Positions 33,373-42,264 of a stretch of DNA of 64,000 bases are shown piece after piece. Position 1 is the stretch's first letter. Each line of letters begins with the position of its first letter. A model generated the notes under the pieces. The model worked only from the letters and a program-made list of their open reading frames with translations, searched no databases and was not told the origin of the DNA. Location: assembly GCF_010550675.1 (NCBI RefSeq), contig NZ_JAAGOA010000009.1, positions 1-64,000 of the forward strand. Reading direction: 5' to 3'. Made by a program: the position numbers and the translations under genes. The DNA is from Phytoactinopolyspora halotolerans (GTDB lineage: Bacteria > Actinomycetota > Actinomycetes > Jiangellales > Jiangellaceae).

Positions 33373-34599
33373 ATGGACGCCTGGGCAGCTGACGACATCC
33401 GGCCACTACCCGGGAGGGGCGATCCGGTCCGGCTATACGACACGGCGACCGGCTCGGTCCGGGTCGCTGCGTCGGCATCGACCGCGTCGCTGTATGTCTG
33501 CGGGATCACCCCGTACGACGCCACCCACCTGGGGCACGCGGCGACCTACGTCGCCTTCGACGTACTGAACCGGGCCTGGCAGGACGCCGGTCTGCAGGTG
33601 AGCTACGTGCAGAACGTGACCGACATCGACGACCCGCTGCTGGAGCGTGCCGCGCAGACCGGCCAGCACTGGGCGGACCTGGCCGCGGAACAGACCGATC
33701 TGTTCCGCGCGGACATGGCGTGGCTCCGCGTGCTTCCACCAGACTCCTACATCGCCGCCGCGGACGCCGTCGCCGAGATCACCGAACTGATCGGGCGGCT
33801 GAAGGACGCGTCCGCAGTGTATGACGTCGGGGGTGACCTGTACTTCTCCGTGCGCTCCGACCCGTCGTTCGGATCGATCTCCGGGCTCGACGACGCCACC
33901 ATGCGGGAGCTGTTCGCCGAGCGCGGCGGCGATCCGGACCGCCCAGGAAAACAGGACCCGCTGGACTGCCTGCTCTGGCGTGCCGAACGGCCCGGGGAGC
34001 CGGCCTGGCCGAGCCCGTACGGATCCGGCCGACCCGGCTGGCATATCGAGTGCACGGCGATCGCCTTGGAGCATCTGGGTTCCGGCTTCGACGTGCAGGG
34101 CGGCGGCAGCGACCTGATCTTCCCGCACCATGAGATGTGTGCCTCCGAGGCACACGTGGCCACCGGGAAACCATCGTTCGCCCAGAACTACGTGCACGCC
34201 GGGATGATGGGTTACCAGGGCGAGAAGATGTCGAAGTCGCTGGGCAACCTGGTGTTCGCCGCAGCACTGCGGCGCGGCGAGACCGACCCGGGCGCGGTCC
34301 GGCTGGCCCTGTACACCGAGCACTACCGAGCCGACCGGGAATGGACCGACGGGCAGCTGGCGGACGCCTCACATCGGCTCGATCGGTGGCGGGAGGCGGT
34401 GTCCCGGCCGGCCGGCCCGGACGCGACGCCGGTGCTGAGCGGCGTCCGGGAACGGCTCGCCGACGATCTCGACACTCCGGGCGCGCTCCGGGTGATAGAC
34501 GAGTGGGTGGCGGCGACATTGGCCGGCGAGGGCGCCGACGCATCCGCTCCCGGCCTGGTGCGTCAGCTCGCCGACACCCTGCTCGGCGTCCGCCTCTAG
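33373..34599 (+). CDS. mshC: Cysteine--1-D-myo-inosityl 2-amino-2-deoxy-alpha-D-glucopyranoside ligase (mycothiol synthesis)
   Basis: 408 residues. Class I cysteinyl-tRNA-synthetase-like: Cys43 in [16 protein letters not shown] with the HIGH-like HLGH, Cys227 and His252 as further zinc ligands ([17 protein letters not shown]), and KMSKS at 285-289. It lacks the anticodon domain and is the right size for MshC. It condenses cysteine with GlcN-inositol in an ATP-dependent step of mycothiol synthesis, the thiol buffer of actinobacteria. Last gene of the four-gene cluster. Confidence 0.96.
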   Translation: MDAWAADDIRPLPGRGDPVRLYDTATGSVRVAASASTASLYVCGITPYDATHLGHAATYVAFDVLNRAWQDAGLQVSYVQNVTDIDDPLLERAAQTGQHWADLAAEQTDLFRADMAWLRVLPPDSYIAAADAVAEITELIGRLKDASAVYDVGGDLYFSVRSDPSFGSISGLDDATMRELFAERGGDPDRPGKQDPLDCLLWRAERPGEPAWPSPYGSGRPGWHIECTAIALEHLGSGFDVQGGGSDLIFPHHEMCASEAHVATGKPSFAQNYVHAGMMGYQGEKMSKSLGNLVFAAALRRGETDPGAVRLALYTEHYRADREWTDGQLADASHRLDRWREAVSRPAGPDATPVLSGVRERLADDLDTPGALRVIDEWVAATLAGEGADASAPGLVRQLADTLLGVRL

Positions 34600-34817
34600 C
34601 ACGCACCGCAGGTAGACACACCTGGCCCGTGTGGGCCTGCGCCGGTAAGGAGATGACATCGTGGTCGCGCGCGTAGCCGGATCGTCGTTCGGTTGGCCCA
34701 CGTTGTCGTTCTATTGGCCTGCGGCTTCGCCGCGACACGCGGGCGGCCGACTGAGGACGTAGGATGGTTGTACTAGCACAGCGCATACCTTCCGTACACA
34801 GAAGAGGTTTGATCAGC

Positions 34818-35747
34818 GTGTCCGACCAGGCACAGTCCACGTCGCAGTCTGCGGCCCCAGCGGCCCCCGAGACCGGCACCGCACGGGTCAAGCGCGGCAT
34901 GGCCGAGATGCTCAAGGGCGGCGTGATCATGGATGTCGTCACGCCGGAGCAGGCCAAGATCGCCGAAGACGCCGGCGCGGTGGCCGTGATGGCGCTCGAG
35001 CGGGTACCCGCCGATATCCGCGCGCAGGGCGGCGTCGCCCGGATGAGCGATCCGGACCTGATCGAGGGCATCATCAACACCGTCTCGATCCCGGTCATGG
35101 CCAAGGCGCGGATCGGGCATTTCGTCGAGGCGCAGGTGTTGCAGAGTCTCGGGGTCGACTATGTCGACGAGTCCGAGGTGCTCACGCCGGCCGACTACAC
35201 CAACCACATCGACAAGTGGCAGTTCACCGTGCCGTTCGTCTGCGGTGCCACCAATCTGGGCGAGGCGCTGCGGCGGCTGACCGAGGGGGCGGCGATGATC
35301 CGTTCCAAGGGCGAGGCCGGCACGGGTGACGTCTCCAACGCCACCACGCATATGCGGCAGATCCGGGACGAGATCCGCCGGCTGCAGTCGTTGCCGAAGG
35401 ACGAGCTGTTCGTCGCGGCGAAGGAGTTGCAGGCGCCGTATGAACTGGTCCGCGAGGTGGCGGAGCTGGGCAAGCTGCCGGTCGTGCTGTTCACCGCGGG
35501 CGGGATCGCGACGCCGGCCGACGCGGCGATGATGATGCAGCTCGGCGCTGAGGGTGTCTTCGTCGGCTCGGGGATCTTCAAGTCGGGCGACCCGGCCAAG
35601 CGTGCCGAGGCGATCGTGAAGGCCACCACCTTCTACGACGACCCGGACGTCATCGCCAAGGTCTCCCGGGGCCTGGGTGAGGCCATGGTCGGCCTGAACG
35701 TCGAGGACGTGCCGGAGCCGCACCGCCTGGCCGAGCGCGGCTGGTAA
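34818..35747 (+). CDS. pdxS: Pyridoxal 5'-phosphate synthase, glucose-forming lyase subunit PdxS
   Basis: 309 residues from GTG 34818. The PdxS core is nearly unchanged: [48 protein letters not shown] (Lys that binds ribose 5-phosphate), [16 protein letters not shown] and [18 protein letters not shown]. With PdxT it makes PLP from ribose 5-phosphate, glyceraldehyde 3-phosphate and ammonia. A TAGGAT hexamer at 34760 is a possible -10. The gap before it (34600-34817) also has a small GCGGC-TTC-GCCGC hairpin at 34721-34733. pdxT follows after one NUDIX gene. Confidence 0.97.
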   Translation: MSDQAQSTSQSAAPAAPETGTARVKRGMAEMLKGGVIMDVVTPEQAKIAEDAGAVAVMALERVPADIRAQGGVARMSDPDLIEGIINTVSIPVMAKARIGHFVEAQVLQSLGVDYVDESEVLTPADYTNHIDKWQFTVPFVCGATNLGEALRRLTEGAAMIRSKGEAGTGDVSNATTHMRQIRDEIRRLQSLPKDELFVAAKELQAPYELVREVAELGKLPVVLFTAGGIATPADAAMMMQLGAEGVFVGSGIFKSGDPAKRAEAIVKATTFYDDPDVIAKVSRGLGEAMVGLNVEDVPEPHRLAERGW

Positions 35748-35757
35748 ACCCGGACAC

Positions 35758-36312
35758 GTGCGGGAAACGGAGCACGTCGGCACGCCCACGCCCGACGAGG
35801 TCTTCGCCGATTGGACGCAGGACCGCGACGGCGTGTGGACGCGGCAGGCGGCCCGGGTCATCCTGATCGACGGTGTCGGCCGGGTACTGCTGCTGCGCGG
35901 TTTCGACGTCGACGATCCGGCCCGTCACTGGTGGTTCACGCCCGGTGGCGGTCTCGAACCGGGCGAGGATCCACGACGCGCCGCCGCCCGCGAAGTGCGC
36001 GAGGAGAGCGGGCTGGCCGTGGACGAGTCGCAGCTGCGCGGCCCGGTGGCCGAGCGGAGTGCCTCGTTCAGGTACTTCGGACGGCCGTGCCGCCAAGACG
36101 AGGCGCTCTTCTACGCGCGGCTCGTCGGGTCACACGACGTCAGCGACGAGGGATGGACCCAGGTGGAGCGTGCATCCGTCTCCGAGATCCGCTGGTGGGA
36201 CGTGGACGAGCTGGTGGCCTCCGAGGTCACGGTGTACCCGCCGGCGCTGCCGGATCTGGCGCGGATGCTCGGCGCCGACGCGTGGGACGGCGTGCGGCGC
36301 GTCATCGACTAG
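35758..36312 (+). CDS. NUDIX hydrolase
   Basis: 184 residues from GTG 35758. The Nudix box GGGLEPGEDPRRAAAREVREESGL is complete with the REVREE glutamates. Upstream WFTPGGG and the aromatic segment ARVILIDGVGRVLLLRGFDVDD are of the family. It hydrolyses a nucleoside diphosphate linked to another group; which one is unknown. It lies 10 bp after pdxS and before pdxT, so it is probably cotranscribed, a common but not constant placement. Confidence 0.92.
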   Translation: MRETEHVGTPTPDEVFADWTQDRDGVWTRQAARVILIDGVGRVLLLRGFDVDDPARHWWFTPGGGLEPGEDPRRAAAREVREESGLAVDESQLRGPVAERSASFRYFGRPCRQDEALFYARLVGSHDVSDEGWTQVERASVSEIRWWDVDELVASEVTVYPPALPDLARMLGADAWDGVRRVID

Positions 36313-36435
36313 CCGCCCGTGACGGGATCCGCCGCCGTACCGGTTACCGTTGAAGGCGGTCGCACCGAGCGGCCGATAAGCACGACATGGCGATGGAGAC
36401 CGCCGTCTCCACGGAATCGGAGCGCGAGCACACAC

Positions 36436-37047
36436 ATGGTGAATGGACCAACGGTCGGCGTACTGGCGTTGCAGGGCGACGTGGCCGAGCACCGGCGCAT
36501 TCTGGAGTCGCTCGGCGCGCGGACGATCGCCGTGCGGACCGAGGAGCAGCTGGATGCGGTCGACGGGCTGGTGATCCCCGGCGGCGAGTCGACCACCATG
36601 TGGCGGCTGGCACGTTCCTTCGGTCTGCTCGAGCCGCTGCGCAAGCGGGTCCACACCGGTCTGCCCACGTTCGGATCCTGTGCCGGCATGATCATGCTGG
36701 CCGACCGGGTCGAGGACGGCGTCGCCGGCCAGGAGACCATCGGCGGGCTGGACATCACGGTGCGCCGGAACGCGTTCGGGCGGCAGGTGGATTCGTTCGA
36801 GGCGGAGCTCGACTTCCCGGCCGTCGGGGAGCCACCGCTCACCGCGGTTTTCATCCGCGCCCCGTGGGTGGAGCAGATCGGTGCGTCCGTCGAGGTACTC
36901 GCGCGCGTGAAATCGGGCGACGACGGCTCGGCCGGTACAATCGTCGCGGTGCGAGCTGGAGGGTTACTCGCCACGTCGTTCCACCCGGAGCTCACCGCCG
37001 ACGCACGCATACACGCGCTGTTCCTGAACATCATCAAGGAGGCCTAG
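36436..37047 (+). CDS. pdxT: Pyridoxal 5'-phosphate synthase, glutaminase subunit PdxT
   Basis: 203 residues. Type-I glutamine amidotransferase: [30 protein letters not shown] (oxyanion region), [11 protein letters not shown] with nucleophile Cys82, and TSFHPELT with catalytic His-x-Glu. It supplies ammonia to PdxS. The ATG at 36436 is taken because PdxT proteins start with [10 protein letters not shown]; a longer frame to 36319 has no homology. yebC starts 3 bp later. Confidence 0.96.
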   Translation: MVNGPTVGVLALQGDVAEHRRILESLGARTIAVRTEEQLDAVDGLVIPGGESTTMWRLARSFGLLEPLRKRVHTGLPTFGSCAGMIMLADRVEDGVAGQETIGGLDITVRRNAFGRQVDSFEAELDFPAVGEPPLTAVFIRAPWVEQIGASVEVLARVKSGDDGSAGTIVAVRAGGLLATSFHPELTADARIHALFLNIIKEA

Positions 37048-37050
37048 CCG

Positions 37051-37812
37051 ATGTCCGGCCACTCCAAGTGGGCGACCACGAAGCACAAGAAGGCGGCGAT
37101 CGACGCCAAGCGAGGCAAGCTGTTCGCCAAGCTGATCAAGAATATCGAGGTGGCGGCGCGTACCGGCGGTGGCGACCCGGCAGCCAACCCCACGCTCTAT
37201 GACGCCATCCAGAAGGCGAAGAAGTCGTCGGTGCCGAACGACAACATCGACCGTGCCGTCAAGCGCGGCTCGGGCGCCGAGGGCGGCGGCGCCGATTACC
37301 AGACCATCATGTACGAGGGCTACGGCCCGAACGGTGTGGCTGTCCTGATCGAGTGTCTGACGGACAACCGGAACCGGGCGGCCTCCGAGGTCCGGATAGC
37401 GATGACCCGCAACGGCGGCACCATGGCCGACGCCGGATCGGTCTCCTATCTGTTCGACCGCAAGGGCGTCGTCGTCGTGCCACAGCTGCAGGGGGAGAAG
37501 ACCCTCACCGAGGACGATCTGCTCGAGGTGGTGCTGGACGCCGGCGCCGAAGAGGTCGAAGATCTCGGTGAGTCGTTCGAGATCCGGTGCGAGGCCGGCG
37601 AGCTGGTCGACGTCCGCACAGCCATCCAGAGCGCCGGCCTGGATTACGAGTCGGCGGAGTCCTCGTTCATCCCGTCGGTGACGGTGCCGCTGGACGAGGA
37701 CGGCGCGAAGAAGATCTTCCGGCTGATCGAGACGCTCGAGGACAGCGACGACGTGCAGAACGTCTACGCGAACTACGACGTCTCCGACGAGATCATGGAA
37801 GCGGTGGGCTGA
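37051..37812 (+). CDS. YebC/PmpR family transcriptional regulator (TACO1-like)
   Basis: 253 residues. It starts [22 protein letters not shown] and contains [26 protein letters not shown] and [20 protein letters not shown], as in all YebC proteins. Family members bind DNA or act in translation of proline-rich stretches. In relatives yebC precedes ruvC; here its stop shares a base with the start of an iron-type ABC ATPase gene and ruvC is 8.6 kb further on. Confidence 0.95.
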   Translation: MSGHSKWATTKHKKAAIDAKRGKLFAKLIKNIEVAARTGGGDPAANPTLYDAIQKAKKSSVPNDNIDRAVKRGSGAEGGGADYQTIMYEGYGPNGVAVLIECLTDNRNRAASEVRIAMTRNGGTMADAGSVSYLFDRKGVVVVPQLQGEKTLTEDDLLEVVLDAGAEEVEDLGESFEIRCEAGELVDVRTAIQSAGLDYESAESSFIPSVTVPLDEDGAKKIFRLIETLEDSDDVQNVYANYDVSDEIMEAVG

Positions 37813-38903
37813 TGTCCTCACGCCGGGAGTCCGGCGTGCCCCCGTCCGCGGCCTCGCCGGTAGATCTGCGCGTCACCGACGTCACCAAGGCATTCGGCGA
37901 GGTGCCGGTGCTGCGTGGCGTGTCCCTGATGGTCGGCGCCGGTGGGACGCTTGCTCTGCTGGGGCCGAGCGGCTGCGGGAAGACGACGTTGTTGCGGATC
38001 GTGGCCGGTCTGGAAGACCCGGACGGCGGCACCGTGGCGGCCGGCGACCGGGTGCTGGTCGGGCCCGGGGATCGGATTCCGCCGGAACGCCGACGGGTCG
38101 GCATGGTCTTTCAGGACTGGGCGCTGTTTCCGCACCTGACCGTCGCGGACAATGTCGCCTACGGGCTACGGCGGCTCGGCAAGGAGAAGATCGGCACGCG
38201 GGTGCGGGATGCGCTGGAGATGGTCGGCCTGAGCGCGCTGGCCGACCGTGCACCCGGTACCCTCTCCGGCGGGCAGCAGCAGCGGATCGCGTTGGCCCGG
38301 GCGATCGCGCCGCAGCCGTCGGTGCTGCTGCTGGATGAACCGTTCTCCAACCTCGACGCCGCGCTGCGCGTGCGGGTGCGCACGGAGGTCCACCAGCTGC
38401 TCGCCGACCTCGGCATCACCACCGTCGTGGTCACGCACGATCAGGAGGAGGCGTTCGTGCTGGCGGAGAATGTGGCCGTGATCCGGGACGGCCAGATCGT
38501 GCAACAGGGACCGCCGACGACGATCTACGCTCGGCCGGCGGATCGGTGGGTGGCGGAGTTCGTCGGCGACGCGAACCTGGTTCCGGGTGAGTCCTCAGGT
38601 GGCGCGGCTATGACCGTACTGGGGCGCATCCCCGTCGCCGACCGTGTGTCAGGCACGGTCGATGTGCTGGTCCGGCCCGAATCAGTCGCGATCAGCCCTG
38701 GCGGCGCCGCCGGAGATGCCGCGGGCGCGGCGCGCGTCGAACTGGTGGAGTTCTACGGCCACGACACAGTGACGCTGGTACGGATGGAGAACGGCCAGCT
38801 CTTGCGTGTCCGCAGCTCGGGGCCGCCGGTCGCCGAGCGCGGGGCGCCGGTGGTGGTCGCCTACCAGGGGCCGGCCGCGGTCGCCTACCGGATCGACGCC
38901 TGA
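37812..38903 (+). CDS. ABC transporter ATP-binding protein (ferric-iron/spermidine FbpC/PotA type)
   Basis: 363 residues. Walker A GPSGCGKTTL, Q-loop VFQDWALFPHLTV, signature LSGGQQQRIALARAI, Walker B VLLLDEPFSNLD, H-loop VVTHDQEEAFVL, then a C-terminal TOBE-like domain with DVLVRPESVAI and VELVEFYGHDTVTL. The start is at the yebC stop (TGATG), so it is coupled to the vitamin B6/yebC operon, on the opposite strand from the permease and binding protein encoded at 42.3-45.0 kb, with which it most likely forms the ferric importer. It may also serve other permeases. Confidence 0.9.
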   Translation: MSSRRESGVPPSAASPVDLRVTDVTKAFGEVPVLRGVSLMVGAGGTLALLGPSGCGKTTLLRIVAGLEDPDGGTVAAGDRVLVGPGDRIPPERRRVGMVFQDWALFPHLTVADNVAYGLRRLGKEKIGTRVRDALEMVGLSALADRAPGTLSGGQQQRIALARAIAPQPSVLLLDEPFSNLDAALRVRVRTEVHQLLADLGITTVVVTHDQEEAFVLAENVAVIRDGQIVQQGPPTTIYARPADRWVAEFVGDANLVPGESSGGAAMTVLGRIPVADRVSGTVDVLVRPESVAISPGGAAGDAAGAARVELVEFYGHDTVTLVRMENGQLLRVRSSGPPVAERGAPVVVAYQGPAAVAYRIDA

Positions 38904-38935
38904 CTCGGACAACGCTCCACCGTTGGCGGACACCG

Positions 38936-39421
38936 TTACGGACGGCCCGGAACCCAGAGCTTGGAGGCGGGGGAGGGCTGCTGCGGCGCGGAAGGCGTTG
39001 AGGCTGCCGCTGCGCCGCCGGCGGGCGGGGCGCCCGCGGATGGTGTGCCGGCCGCCGGCGGGGCCGGGGCCTGCGGGAGATCGTTCTCCTCCGCCTGGCT
39101 GCCGGCGCGCTGCTCGGCCTGGACCTGAGCCATGCGAAGCTGGTTGAGCACCTGCTCGAACTGGCTGGCGGTGGCGTTGTTCAGGTAGCTCTTCGCATGC
39201 GTGAACACCAGACCGGCCGTGTCGATGAGCAACCGCGCGTCGTGCCGGCCGAGCTTGGCCTGCGCCGCGGTCAACGTGCCGGAGAGGGTCTCGGTGAGGA
39301 TCTGCTCGCACGGTACGCCGCGGAGCTGCTCGAGGTATCTGCGGACGTCCTCGGCCGACGGCTGCTCCTGCTGACGGTGCTGGTCACCGCTGGAACTGGC
39401 TCCTTCGCTCACGGTCGTCAT
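38936..39421 (-). CDS. Small protein coupled to the adenylation-acyltransferase gene, unknown function
   Basis: 161 residues from ATG 39421. The N-terminal ~85 residues (EDVRRYLEQLRGVPCEQILTETLSGTLTAAQAKLG in part, HDARLLIDTAGLVFTHAKSYL) are helical and distantly recall DUF1844 (the LIDTxG/LxxK pattern), but this is weak. The C-terminal half is Ala/Pro/Gly-rich and ends SKLWVPGRP. There are no signal or membrane segments. The ATGA overlap with the 948-residue protein gene indicates coupled translation and a shared job. It is the last gene of the minus-strand operon and converges with the ATPase gene. Confidence 0.7.
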   Translation of the reverse strand: MTTVSEGASSSGDQHRQQEQPSAEDVRRYLEQLRGVPCEQILTETLSGTLTAAQAKLGRHDARLLIDTAGLVFTHAKSYLNNATASQFEQVLNQLRMAQVQAEQRAGSQAEENDLPQAPAPPAAGTPSAGAPPAGGAAAASTPSAPQQPSPASKLWVPGRP

Positions 39422-42264
39422 CTTACCCGGTCGGCTCGCCGCGGTGGTGTCCAGGAGCGCGCCGCGGACCAGACTCGGCCGGACCGTAGGCGGTGCTCCA
39501 GCAGGGCCGCGAGCCGCCACACCAACAGCCCGGCGAGTAACGATGCGGCGACGGCGACAGCCGGGTGGATCCCGGTGAGGTGGGGATAGACCTGCCAGTG
39601 GACGAGGTAGATGTAGAGCGAGGCGCTCGCCAGCACCCCGGCGATCCGGCCCACCACGGCCGGGCAGGGCACGTGCACGGTCCACAGCAGCAGCGCCACG
39701 CCGGCGATCATGACCGACTCCCGGGCGAGGTTGTCGAAGAATCCCGGTACGGCGGCGACGGTCACCGCCGTGAGCAGGAGGCGGTGCCCTACCGTACGGG
39801 CGCGGGCGGCGGCCCAGCCCAGAGCGAACAGCCACAGCGCCGGCAGCATGTACGGAACACCGAGGCCGACCACTTCATAGCGGGTCAACAGGCCCATCGC
39901 GACCACGGCCAGCGCAAACGAGAACGGGAACCGCCGCTCTAGCCGGTCGGCCCATGGCACGGCCATCAGCACCGCCAGGCCGATCAGGATGTAGACCAGC
40001 ACCTCGACGAACCAGAAGTGCCATGCGCCGGTCCAGGTCGAGCTGCCCAGGAAGCCGTTGAGCAACAGGATGTTCGTCAGCCCGTACTGACTGGTCAGCA
40101 CGGTGACGGCGGCGATCCACACCATGCTGGGCACGGCGATCCGGGCGATCGCTCCCAGCTGCTGCCGCAGACGCCGGCGGCGGTCGGGTTCATCGAGCCG
40201 GAACCGTGCGAAGTTGAACCCGGCGACGGCGAGCAGCGCGTGTGCCCCGCCGAGCGCGGTGAACAGCCCTGCGTGTGTCCCGACGATGGCCACGATGGCC
40301 GCGGCGCGCAGCACGACGCTCGTCTCTATCGCGCGTCCGCCGAACGGCCGTGGGCGTGGCCGTGGCGCGAGGTCCCGTATCGGCGTCGTATGCCAGTTCA
40401 GCGGGAGGGTCCCGAGTTTCTCCTCCAACCGGATCGACATCTCGACGTAGGAGAGCGAGTCGCCGCCCAGTGAGACGAACGTGGCGTCCTCGGTCGCGTC
40501 CGGGCGGTGCAGGATCTCGGCGTACAGGTCGCGCAGGGTCGCCGGGTCGGCGGCCGACCGCGGGGCCGCCGGGGAGGCAGGGGCGGCCGGCGAGACAGGG
40601 GCGGCCGGGCCCGAGGGTGTCGAAGGAACGACGGAAGTACCGGGAGTGCCGGCGGCGGGAGTATCAGGAGACCGAGGGGCGGCGGTAGACCCAGAGGTCC
40701 GGGTTGAGGTGACAGCGAGATCGAGCACGGCGGCGTGGTCGGGCTTGCCGGAGCCGAGTCGCGGTATGGCGTCGACGCCGAACACCTGAACCGCGGCCGG
40801 CGGCAGCGCACAGGAGCCGGCGATATCCAGCCGGAGCGACCCCAGGTCACCTGGCGCACGCCCTCCCATGGCCAGACCATGCTCTGTGCACTCGCCCGTT
40901 TCCGGATCTCGCGGTGGCCGCCCACCCGCGTCCCGGTCGTGCCCGGCTTCGACGGCGACGCACAGGAGTCCATCCATGCCGGCGCAACACGCTGTGAGCC
41001 CGCGCTCGGCGAGCAGCGCCTCCACCTGCTGGGGGTCGACGCGTAGTCCGGCGATCTTGACGAACCTGCTGCGCCGACCGACGATCTCGTACAGGCCGGC
41101 GTCGGTTCGCCGGGCCAGATCGCCGGTGTGCAGCATGTGTGTGGTGCGTCCCAGCGCGAGGTCGGACGAGTTCTCCGCGTAGCCGAGCATGACGTTCGGC
41201 CCCTGATACACGAGTTCCCCGACGGCAGTGGTGTCGTCGTGGGCCGCCGTGCCGTTGGCGGTCGTCTTGCCACCGTCGGCGCCGTGGCCCGTCGCCGCGT
41301 CGTCGTCGGGCACCGGTTCGATGGAGAAGGAACCGCCGGGGATCGGCAGCCCGATCGTGTGTGGATGGGTGGCCGCCAGATCCGGGGGCAGATACGCCAT
41401 CCGTGCGGTGGCCTCGGTCTGCCCGTACATGACAAACAGATTCCATCCGTGCCGGCGGCCGAGCGCGGCGTAGTGCTGGACCCGGTCGGCCGGCAGCCGG
41501 CCACCCGCCTGGGTGAGGTACCGCAGATGCGGCAGGGACATCTCGGCGAAGCCCACCCGGTCGAGAAGGTCGAATGTGTGCGGCACCCCGGGGAACGTCG
41601 TGCCGCGGTGCTCGCGGAACAGGTCCCAGAAGCAGGGATCGACCACCGAGAGGTCGGTCAGCAGCAGCCCGGCGCCACGGCTGAGATGGCTGTTGACGAC
41701 CGACAGGCCGTAGCAGTAGTGCATCGGCAGCGTAGTGGCGGCACGGTCGCTCTCGCGGATGCCCAGATACGCGGCGATGGACTCCGCGTTGGACTGCATG
41801 TTCCTGGCGGACAGCCGCACCAGCTTGGGAGATCCGGTGGAGCCCGAGGTGCTCATCAACACCGCGAGCTCGGGGTGCAGGTCATGCGCAGGGGAGGTGT
41901 GTCGGTGGTCCAGTCGCCACCCGTCGCCCGCGTCGCCCGCGACGACGTCGGGGTCGTATCGCGCGATGAGCCGGTCGGCCTGCGCGGGTGCGGCGAGCAG
42001 TGCGACGTGCCCGGCCGCCAGCGCGGCCAGATAGGTCACGAGGGTGTCCACCTGGTTGCTTCCGGCGATGACGACCAGCCGCCGTGCGGTACCGAGCCGC
42101 TCGGCACAGGCGTCTACCCGCTCGGCGAGGTCCGCGTAGGTGAGACGTTCCGTGGAGGTGAGCACCGCCAGGCGTTCGCCGTGGACGGCGAGGCCCCGGG
42201 CGAACGGCACGCCGGCAGGGGTACCGAGCGGCGCCCGGGACAGCGGTGGGGTGGAGACGGTCAT
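39418..42264 (-). CDS. Adenylation - carrier - acyltransferase-3 fusion protein
   Basis: 948 residues with three parts. (1) AMP-binding domain 20-515: STSGSTGSPK (138-147), MYGQTEATARM (279-289), HTGDLARR (379-386), GLRVD, and the catalytic Lys in LGSGKPDH. (2) Carrier domain about 570-640 with the phosphopantetheine serine in FVSLGGDSLSYVEM (Ser603). (3) Membrane acyltransferase-3 domain from about 648 to 930, with roughly ten helices and the conserved first-helix histidine in AIVGTHAGLF. An acid is likely activated as adenylate, loaded on the carrier and passed to a membrane acceptor. Residues 520-570 are a Pro/Ser/Ala linker. It overlaps the permease by four bases and sits in an operon preceded by an IdeR-like box. 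The substrate and acceptor are unknown. Confidence 0.9.
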   Translation of the reverse strand: MTVSTPPLSRAPLGTPAGVPFARGLAVHGERLAVLTSTERLTYADLAERVDACAERLGTARRLVVIAGSNQVDTLVTYLAALAAGHVALLAAPAQADRLIARYDPDVVAGDAGDGWRLDHRHTSPAHDLHPELAVLMSTSGSTGSPKLVRLSARNMQSNAESIAAYLGIRESDRAATTLPMHYCYGLSVVNSHLSRGAGLLLTDLSVVDPCFWDLFREHRGTTFPGVPHTFDLLDRVGFAEMSLPHLRYLTQAGGRLPADRVQHYAALGRRHGWNLFVMYGQTEATARMAYLPPDLAATHPHTIGLPIPGGSFSIEPVPDDDAATGHGADGGKTTANGTAAHDDTTAVGELVYQGPNVMLGYAENSSDLALGRTTHMLHTGDLARRTDAGLYEIVGRRSRFVKIAGLRVDPQQVEALLAERGLTACCAGMDGLLCVAVEAGHDRDAGGRPPRDPETGECTEHGLAMGGRAPGDLGSLRLDIAGSCALPPAAVQVFGVDAIPRLGSGKPDHAAVLDLAVTSTRTSGSTAAPRSPDTPAAGTPGTSVVPSTPSGPAAPVSPAAPASPAAPRSAADPATLRDLYAEILHRPDATEDATFVSLGGDSLSYVEMSIRLEEKLGTLPLNWHTTPIRDLAPRPRPRPFGGRAIETSVVLRAAAIVAIVGTHAGLFTALGGAHALLAVAGFNFARFRLDEPDRRRRLRQQLGAIARIAVPSMVWIAAVTVLTSQYGLTNILLLNGFLGSSTWTGAWHFWFVEVLVYILIGLAVLMAVPWADRLERRFPFSFALAVVAMGLLTRYEVVGLGVPYMLPALWLFALGWAAARARTVGHRLLLTAVTVAAVPGFFDNLARESVMIAGVALLLWTVHVPCPAVVGRIAGVLASASLYIYLVHWQVYPHLTGIHPAVAVAASLLAGLLVWRLAALLEHRLRSGRVWSAARSWTPPRRADRVR

